From positions 1-35,161 of the forward strand of contig JASEFH010000025.1 of the NCBI GenBank assembly GCA_030019205.1: a stretch of DNA of 35,161 bases. The letters run 5' to 3'. The stretch's first letter is position 1; every line of letters starts with the position of its first letter. The DNA is from Methanomicrobiales archaeon (GTDB taxonomy: Archaea; Halobacteriota; Methanomicrobia; Methanomicrobiales; JACTUA01). A program made the position numbers and the translations under genes. Below are positions 1-5,900 of the stretch, piece after piece. The notes beneath the pieces are model-generated. The model searched no databases. It was given only the letters and a program-made list of their open reading frames with translations, and was not told the origin of the DNA.

Positions 1-8
1 CATTCCTG

Positions 9-63
9 GGGCTCATATACCTGGCCTGTGCCCGCATGATCTGGAGGGTTTTGGGATGACCTC
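9..63 (+). repeat. Left copy of 55-bp imperfect inverted repeat
   Basis: This stretch equals the reverse complement of the last 55 bases (35107-35161) except at two adjacent positions (34-35, gc here against ta there). It contains a Shine-Dalgarno-like ggaggg and the ATG of the short frame that starts at 56. In the right copy the same elements start the coiled-coil gene. It therefore looks like a duplicated gene 5' end and not a transposon terminus. Because it lies at the window edge, an assembly break at a multi-copy sequence could also explain where the window stops. Confidence 0.9.
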
Positions 64-145
64 ACAGTCAAACTTGAAATTCCAGGAATTCATCAGATAC
101 ATCGAGCAGACAACCCTTCATGGATACACAGCCCCACATCGGTAA
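56..145 (+). pseudogene. Truncated paralogue of the coiled-coil family (29 codons)
   Basis: An ATG behind ggaggg (in the repeat) opens a frame of only 29 residues ending in TAA. After MTS it diverges from the gene at the right edge. Its segment FIRYIEQTT nevertheless resembles FLAQIEETS in the TPR protein and FLTELERTQ in the coiled-coil protein at the right end. I infer a third family member that keeps only its first residues, the rest being lost or replaced. A minus-strand frame of 63 codons (284 to 93) overlaps it and I do not recognise it. The similarity is short, so homology rests mainly on the shared upstream sequence. Confidence 0.4.
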
Positions 146-664
146 AGGCGTTTACTTCTGGATTTCTTTGCCCGAGACAGTCAATTTTTTTATAGAGACT
201 CGATCTCGGCAATAGGCCTCCCAGCCGTTCTTGAGATCCGTGATAAGCGTGGAGCTTGCGGTGAGCCATAGAGATCATTCCCATATTCCCTGATCGGTGA
301 CTTCTTTATGAGATACTTTTTCAATCACCGAAAGTTACGGGAGGGGTAGTCCAGGACCTGAAAACCTGAGATCGTTCCTGTCGTACCAGAGGTGGGAAGG
401 GCAATATACCCTTCACGACGATTTGTCAATATCCTATGCATCATCCCGTTCAGGACAGGTGATATTTTAATCTATCGGATATGTCAGGGAAAACCTGACA
501 TTTTTCGTATTTTTAAATCTTTTACAGATAAATTTCCCTTGTCCAAGAGTTCGAACGATATGAAAACTCTCTGGAACGTGTGTTATCCTGAACGACGGGA
601 TGGAAATCTTGCGGTGCGATCAGGAGATCATGCGTAAGAAAATGGAACACGAGGAGTGATCTGT
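146..664. other. Intergenic, no convincing gene
   Basis: Short frames exist on both strands (minus 93-284, plus 392-637), but neither has a recognisable family or clear start signals. AT-rich stretches near 463-472 and 508-520 could be TATA elements for the downstream secreted-protein gene, which would then have a leader of more than 100 bases. The stretch may contain decayed coding sequence linked to the truncated frame at 56. Confidence 0.5.
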
Positions 665-1396
665 TTGAGAAACAAATCGATAGGAGCTGGAATCCTGGCT
701 CTTATTCTTTTGAGCGCTTTGAGTGTTCCGGTATCAGCATACCAGTACTCCATTACAAATGTGGAGCAGTATGACCACTCTGAAGATCTGTACCCTTTCG
801 GAACAGGCGTATCCCATGCAGTGAAAAATCGGTTAAATAACGCAGAATGGTCTCAGAAATTCTACGAAGTAGATTGGAATGTAAATGAATACGATCTCGG
901 TTATTCGCAGTCTGGATACCAAGGGCTGGATGAGGCTGAATTTCACAACCACTTCGGACACGGGATCAACTTGCTAGGAGAAACCCACATAGAGTTTTCG
1001 AATTATCCTTTTGGAGATTTTGATCGAGGAGAAGTGTATAAAAAGTGGGATTATACAGATAAGTGGGTCGTAATCGATGCATGTCACATACTGGCTAACC
1101 TGCAATGGGGTGGTGCACTGGAGTACTCGCATGGAATTTTAGGATTTTCGACGCTCGAAGCAGCGTATGTGGAACTCCCTGACAGGTTCCTGCGTAATTG
1201 CATTGATTACGATCATACTATTGGATACGCATGGCAGCAGGCAACTCAAGAAGTATTTGGCTCGGATGTAACTGCCAGAGTCATATTTGATACCCAAACT
1301 CAACTTTTGAACGACCACTTATCCGGGCAGGGTTATGTAGCACCGAACGAAAATCCGGACGACGACGCAATCTACTACGATAGCTGGGCGTGTTAA
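665..1396 (+). CDS. Secreted DUF6345-like protein with caspase-type His/Cys pair
   Basis: The product is 243 residues long. It has a Sec signal peptide (hydrophobic residues about 7-22, probable cleavage after VPVSA at about 25), so it should act outside the cell. The conserved core has HNHFGHG (His at about 99) followed by VVIDACH (Cys at about 140). This order and setting, His-Gly then Ala-Cys after a hydrophobic strand, matches clan CD cysteine peptidases such as caspases and gingipains. The overall pattern recalls the DUF6345 family. Activity is inferred. I chose TTG 665 because gaggag lies 8 bases upstream; GTG 656 in the same frame sits directly on that site. Lower GC than the bulk of the window. 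The next gene starts 14 bases after its stop, so the two are probably co-transcribed. Confidence 0.72.
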   Translation: MRNKSIGAGILALILLSALSVPVSAYQYSITNVEQYDHSEDLYPFGTGVSHAVKNRLNNAEWSQKFYEVDWNVNEYDLGYSQSGYQGLDEAEFHNHFGHGINLLGETHIEFSNYPFGDFDRGEVYKKWDYTDKWVVIDACHILANLQWGGALEYSHGILGFSTLEAAYVELPDRFLRNCIDYDHTIGYAWQQATQEVFGSDVTARVIFDTQTQLLNDHLSGQGYVAPNENPDDDAIYYDSWAC

Positions 1397-1410
1397 ACGG
1401 AGAGGAGATA

Positions 1411-2169
1411 ATGAAACATACCTGGATCGTATTTGGCACAATTCTTGCCATCCTTGTGGTGGCAATTGCATCGCTCGGAATTATAATCGATGATGGTTCG
1501 AGACCTTACAAGCTTCAATCTCCGTTCAGTAAATTCAACCTGAATACAGAATTTCCTGCATCTCCAGACACAGCCCCGATGTTCAGGGTGATAGAAAAAG
1601 AAGCATTCACCTTTGGTTCGGAGAGATTAATGGCGATCAAACCGAGCATCCCCTCTGAATAGGAGGCCCCGGCGATGGCATTGAAAGCCCTGGAAAAATA
1701 CGGCGGTCTTCCAGTAGATGCGGTTCTCCATAAAGTTGAGCGGGTTCAGATCAACAGGTACAATCTCACAACAGAGACAATCGAAGAACAGTACCCGCAG
1801 TGGACTCTGGTCATATACGAACAACAGCTCCAGGGGATGCCAGTCATCGGTCCGGGTGCTGAGATCTGGATTGCCTTAGGCGAGAATGGATAGCTTCTCC
1901 AGATTGACAAAGTCTGGCGTACTGTAGAATACACTGGAGAAGTTCCGATCATCACCGCAGAGCAGGCCTATGGGAAGCTCAACCGGGGCGAGCTGGTAAC
2001 GAGATACCCGTCACCCCTGGAGGGAATCGTGATATCCGATATCTACCTCGGATATTACGCAGAAAATCGAGACGTCGATCAGGAATTCTTCAAACCGATA
2101 TGGATATTCCATGGAATGGATATACACAACAACACAATCAGGTTGCCCGTGAGTGCAACAATAAGCTGA
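1411..2169 (+). pseudogene. Membrane-anchored protein, one frame with two in-frame amber codons
   Basis: A single frame of 252 codons runs from ATG 1411 (behind ggagaggag) to TGA 2167-2169. It is interrupted only by TAG at 1660-1662 and TAG at 1891-1893. The N-terminus is one membrane segment or signal anchor (residues about 5-27). The rest reads as a continuous soluble domain across both ambers: IALGENG, amber, LLQIDKVWR, and it ends near FFKPIWIFHG. The repeated strand-helix pattern is faintly like PepSY or YycI-type propeptide domains (weak inference). The first amber overlaps a strong aggagg placed 8 bases before ATG 1675, so separate re-initiation is possible there. The second amber has no such site. 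It could be a nonsense-mutated pseudogene, a split gene, or a gene needing UAG read-through (pyrrolysine or suppression). No pyl gene lies in the window. Confidence 0.65.
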
Positions 2170-2190
2170 TCTTTTTCGGGGTTTACAGGA

Positions 2191-2499
2191 ATGAAGGCAT
2201 GGAAAATCGGTGCCATCGTTGGGTGGATCTGGGGTCTGATTGGCGTTTTCATTCTCACCTCAACACCCCACACCGGTATCCTGATTGTAATCGGGGTTTA
2301 TGGGTGCTACATTCCTTTCTTCTTTGCACAGGGTTTGCACTCTCTTCTCAACCTGCTGGTCCCCGGCATCGTCGCTACAAACGACTATATCGTATGGATC
2401 ACGGTTCCTCTGCATGGGGCAGCAATTGTGGCAGCCGTAGGATACATACTTGATAGGGTGAGCCTGAGAGATCCAGCAGACAGGGATCAGACGGGTTGA
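2191..2499 (+). CDS. Small multi-pass membrane protein, unknown
   Basis: A 102-residue protein with about three hydrophobic segments (residues about 5-25, 28-50 and 66-88) and a charged C-terminal tail rich in Asp and Arg. No family recognised. It starts 21 bases after the end of the double-amber frame on the same strand, with only a weak ribosome binding site. It may be the last member of the 665-2499 transcript. Its AT-rich codon use matches the neighbouring genes. Confidence 0.55.
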   Translation: MKAWKIGAIVGWIWGLIGVFILTSTPHTGILIVIGVYGCYIPFFFAQGLHSLLNLLVPGIVATNDYIVWITVPLHGAAIVAAVGYILDRVSLRDPADRDQTG

Positions 2500-2508
2500 T
2501 TCAAAAGA

Positions 2509-2517
2509 ATTTATATG
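2509..2517 (+). promoter_or_regulatory. TATA box for the membrane-tethered regulator
   Basis: The sequence atttatatg is centred about 25 bases before GTG 2538. This is the usual archaeal TATA-to-start distance, so the transcript would begin at or next to the start codon (leaderless). Confidence 0.5.
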
Positions 2518-2537
2518 ATCTTCCATAGAGGATCAGA

Positions 2538-3050
2538 GTGTTGATACCTAAACAGATTATTTTGGATAGGTCGCTACTCAAACTGCTCGCCTCCGACACG
2601 AGAATAGATATCCTGAAAAAATTAGAGAAGCGCAAAATGACCGTGAGCGAACTGTCCAGAGATCTAAACCTCGCAAAAGCCACGGTTCACGAACATCTCG
2701 AGAGGATGAGTGCCGCTGGAATCATTAACTGCATTGACAATGGCCATAAATGGATATATTACGAATTGACACCGGAAGGCCGCTCTCTCGTACGACAACC
2801 GCCATCCATCCGATTCATGTTAGTCCTTTCATTCGCGGCAGCTGCCGCTTGTGTTGCGGGATTTGTCGCAATCATCTACAGTATCTTCTTCCACCCATCG
2901 GACTATCTTCCACCAGCTCAGGGAGGGTTGGGAGTGAATCTTCTCGGACTCGGTCTGTTTTTACTGTCATCAGGAATTATTCTGGTATATTATGCCGTAT
3001 CCAGTTGGAAATGCATTCAGCAATTATCTGAAAAAATCCTGTCAGAATAG
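2538..3050 (+). CDS. ArsR-type winged-helix regulator with two C-terminal membrane segments
   Basis: A 170-residue protein. Residues about 10-85 form a winged helix-turn-helix of the ArsR/HTH_20 kind: LLASDTRIDILKKLEKRKMT, then the recognition region LSRDLNLAKATVHEHLERM and the wing GHKWIYYELTPEG. Two hydrophobic segments follow (about 92-117 and 131-153) with a short outside loop, so the DNA-binding domain is membrane-tethered and cytoplasmic. Such regulators occur widely in methanogens. Its signal is unknown. It follows the 665-2499 cassette but has its own TATA box, so it may control that cassette (inference). The start is GTG 2538 or TTG 2541. It ends with TAG immediately followed by TGA, a tandem stop. 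Confidence 0.8.
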   Translation: MLIPKQIILDRSLLKLLASDTRIDILKKLEKRKMTVSELSRDLNLAKATVHEHLERMSAAGIINCIDNGHKWIYYELTPEGRSLVRQPPSIRFMLVLSFAAAAACVAGFVAIIYSIFFHPSDYLPPAQGGLGVNLLGLGLFLLSSGIILVYYAVSSWKCIQQLSEKILSE

Positions 3051-3890
3051 TGATTTTGGCTGCTGAGGCAAAAAAGAGAGGGATGAGTCCGATGACTTGT
3101 TCGGAATGCCGATTGAGTGCATACGATCGATCTCACGTTCGAGAACCTATCTCGATAATATCTGTGTTGGGTTGGTCTCGACCGCTGCCTGGCGTCTAGA
3201 GCATATCCATCCCTGGCCATCGGAGGGAGGTGTAGGGGGTGTGGTACGGCTCTCTGGTATCTTCGGGGTGGGACCTCGCTTCCTTCTACCCCTTCGTGCG
3301 ATAGAGCGGCCACCAGCATTCGGATCCGAGACGAGAATCGTGCTCCTGCCGTGAGGCAACCGAAAAGGCCAGAGCGGGTCTTTCAGGGACTTCTCCTCTG
3401 GGAAGTTATCCCGGGCGTATCCGCCTATCTCACAGATATACTATTGGTTACAGGGGTTCAGATCGTCCCTTCCCCGCGGCCCGGAACGGGCCGCCTCCTC
3501 CCCTCGCCGAGGGCAGGAGGATAGTGTGATAGGCCTGTATGGAATTGCGAGTATCGCGGAAGACCCCCTCGTCCGTGCGAAGGAGGGTAGATGAAGAACC
3601 GTGCAGTACCAATCTCTGCATTCGAGATCGACTATTCTGGACGGAATCTCCTGTCCTGCAGGGGATCTTTCCCAGACGCGGCGCGAGATGGAGGATACAC
3701 GGGATCTCACCCCGTGCCTGATCGATCCCCAGCCACCTGGCCATTGTATCAGGATCGTAAACCTCCATATGAGGGGATCTATTGGAAAATCGAGCCCTCC
3801 GCGGAGAGCCCTGGAACCGCTTCGAGAGAGTCGTCCGCTAAAGAGTTAGGTTTATTGGCCTGCAATAGAAACGATTAGTTGGACAATTCG
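3051..3890. other. GC-rich gap of 840 bases, no convincing gene
   Basis: Several overlapping frames are open on both strands, for example minus 3448-3768. They are rich in Arg, Pro and Ser and have no recognisable motif. One clean hairpin is visible at 3476-3494 (8-bp GC stem, gaa loop). A TATA-like aggtttattg near 3847-3856 probably serves the following KH-domain gene. GC content rises sharply relative to the genes before it. Confidence 0.6.
3476..3494. other. Perfect 8-bp GC hairpin
   Basis: The sequence gcggcccg, loop gaa, cgggccgc is a perfect inverted repeat. No T-run follows on either strand, so it is not a standard terminator. Its function is unknown. Confidence 0.6.
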
Positions 3891-4376
3891 ATGGAACGCA
3901 CAATCGGCTTTAAAGAGAGGCGATACATAGAAGAACTCAGAATTCTCACGAAATCCACTGCCTTGGACTGCATCATCGACGAACGCTTCGATCGGGTTAT
4001 CTACGTGATGAAACCGGGCGACATGGGGCTCGCGATCGGGAGAAAAGGGGAAAATATCAAGAAGATGCAGAGAGTGCTCGGACGGAAGATCGAGATGGTC
4101 GAATACGCCGAGGATCGGGATCGGTTCATCGCCAACATCTTCAAACCCGCCGAGGTGGTCGCCGTGGAGGTCGATCCTGAAAAGAACTCGATCAATGTCC
4201 GGGTCAGAAAGAAGAGCGATCTGGGTATCGCCATCGGAAAGGGCGGGATCAACGTGGAGAAGGCCAGAATGCTGTGCAGGCGGTTCCTGCAGCTGAATCT
4301 GAACGAAGTGCTGCTCGCCGAGGAGGAGTATGGCAAGGATAGAGATACTGTCGGAGCTGTGGGAAGTCATCGATGA
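3891..4376 (+). CDS. nusA: NusA-like KH-domain transcription factor
   Basis: A 161-residue stand-alone archaeal NusA-type protein with two KH RNA-binding domains. KH1 has VMKPGDMGLAIGRKGEN (GxxG loop at about 50-53) and KH2 has LGIAIGKGGINV (loop at about 116-119). The bacterial N-terminal and S1 domains are absent, as is normal in archaea. It binds RNA and is thought to affect transcription termination or elongation. The start is ATG 3891; TTG 3879 in frame is possible. The last 15 codons overlap the next gene in another frame. In many archaea nusA lies in the RNA polymerase and ribosomal-protein cluster, which is not present here, so this could be a relocated copy or a paralogue. Confidence 0.88.
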   Translation: MERTIGFKERRYIEELRILTKSTALDCIIDERFDRVIYVMKPGDMGLAIGRKGENIKKMQRVLGRKIEMVEYAEDRDRFIANIFKPAEVVAVEVDPEKNSINVRVRKKSDLGIAIGKGGINVEKARMLCRRFLQLNLNEVLLAEEEYGKDRDTVGAVGSHR

Positions 4377-4623
4377 GCGGGTCGCCAGACCTTCGCCGCA
4401 GTCCTACGTGAGCCGGCTCATCCAGGACGAGAAGGGCATCGACAGGGTGCTGGAGAAGGTCGGCGAGGAGGCAGTGGAGTTCATCCTCGCTGTAAAAGGG
4501 GGAGTTGCCGAGCGGACGGTCAGTGAGGCGGCCGATCTCGTCTTCCACGTGCTCGTGGCGCTCCGGGCTGCGGATATCGAACTGGATGCGGTTCTCGGGG
4601 AACTGGAGCGCCGCAGGCGGTGA
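4330..4623 (+). CDS. hisE: Phosphoribosyl-ATP pyrophosphohydrolase
   Basis: A 97-residue all-alpha protein of the HisE/MazG-like family. It hydrolyses phosphoribosyl-ATP to phosphoribosyl-AMP in histidine synthesis (second step). Diagnostic segments are SYVSRLIQDEKGIDRVLEKV, GEEAVEFILAVK and EAADLVFHVLVAL, whose acidic residues bind the metal ion. Length is normal for the stand-alone enzyme. It has a good ribosome binding site, gaggagg, placed inside the end of the KH-protein gene. The 47-base out-of-frame overlap suggests translational coupling. No other his gene is in the window. Confidence 0.93.
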   Translation: MARIEILSELWEVIDERVARPSPQSYVSRLIQDEKGIDRVLEKVGEEAVEFILAVKGGVAERTVSEAADLVFHVLVALRAADIELDAVLGELERRRR

Positions 4624-5900
4624 ATCCCCATGCAGCCCTACCCCTCCGATACCCCTCCTGCGCATCCCTCGCCATGCCGGTAGGTCCGGACAGGAAGAGC
4701 CAGGGATCTGTATCCGGACCGGTCGCACCCAGGATGTCCTCCCGATCGGATGGGGTCATCCCCAATAAGGGTTCTCCATCCGCCCGCGAGGATGGTGTTC
4801 CTTCATCGGGAGCCTTTTCTCTCCCGGGTGCCCCGTGGTGCGGCACCCGGGATGCCTCGCTTTTTGACCCCGGGCCCCTCTTCCTCCTTGCGCGACAGGG
4901 CCATGCCATAGGAGAGGGCGGCGGAAGAGAAGGTGGCGGGGGTATCAGCCCACTCCTGATGCTGTGCGGAGAACCGCGACGGCAGAGTGTGCTGACCTTC
5001 CGGAGATACAGAGGCTCGGTCCCCCACACGAACGCGGACGTCGTTGCACGTTCATGAAGGGCAGAGACGGTGCCGCCATCCTCCCCGCTGACATATCGTC
5101 CTGGCGGTGTGGAGGCTCATGGAGGGCGGCAGGAGCTCCTGCCCTGTTCTGGATCCAGCACTTCGCGCATCCCGATAAATTCACGAGGATTTCTTTTCGG
5201 TAGCATGCTTCCTGTCGTATCCGAACAATTTTGCCGGAACATGGAATTGTTTATCAAGATCCCTCGACCTGCGGGTTGGAGGCTGAATGTCAAGGTCGGA
5301 GCCATCGGGGAGGGAAGATTCCGATACGGTCGTGATCCCTCCCCCGGAGGGTATCGCACCCGTATCCCGTGGGCATAACGCAGGGGAAGTCGCCCGGCTA
5401 TCCGGAAGCGGGCCTGATGCCCGATTGGGTGCGGGAAGCGTGGAAATCCTCATTCCTACGAAGGAGCGCGATCAGCGGGCGGTCGAGGATCGGTCGGGGT
5501 TACGCCGGGGATCAGCCCTCAGGGCTGGAGGGGCAATCCGAACCCCCCCTTCCCGCACCACCGACGATCGGGAACGAGCCGCGGGGCGATCGGAGAGAGT
5601 CGAACAGTTCACCTGCCGATCGGAGAACTCGGCCCTGTCGAAATCCTCATCGATCAGAGAGTGTGCTGCGGGACGGCTGTCATCTTTGCAGGCGGGGCCC
5701 CAACCCCTTCTTGCGATAGCCCTGGAGATATCCTGTTTGGGATTCACGGGCCCCTGCAGGCCTATCGCACGATTCCCCCTCTCCCAAGGGATGGGTCGGC
5801 CCTTACAGGGCTGCGGGGAGAGGAGGACCGAATCAAGACGGGAGGGAATAATATCTGCAGGATCAAAAACGCCGGAGAACTTCTCGACAGAGCGGAGAAC
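4624..5900. other. GC-rich gap of 1.28 kb, no convincing gene
   Basis: No frame here has recognisable domains. One candidate has better start signals than the rest: a TATA-like gaattgttta near 5243-5252, ggagg at 5278-5282 and ATG 5287. Its frame then runs antisense into the kinase gene to 6015 and becomes Arg/Ser-rich. It may be a decayed gene whose 5' end survives. A strong hairpin with a T-run lies at 4822-4865. A T-run on the minus strand near 5866-5870 follows the kinase gene. Confidence 0.55.
4822..4865 (+). terminator. Stem-loop followed by T5
   Basis: An 11-bp perfect stem (4822-4832 pairing with 4842-4852, core cccgggtgcc) with a 9-base loop is followed about 8 bases later by ttttt at 4861-4865. 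It resembles an intrinsic terminator for transcripts from the nusA-hisE direction, about 200 bases past hisE. Confidence 0.5.

Noticed and set aside
93-284. 63-codon minus-strand frame as a transposase fragment
   Set aside because: The sequence has no catalytic motif I can identify and there are no terminal repeats or target duplications around it.
3048-3053. Tandem TAG-TGA at the end of the regulator as evidence that UAG is read through
   Set aside because: At least four other genes here end in TAG or are plausible with TAG as a stop. One tandem stop is weak evidence either way.
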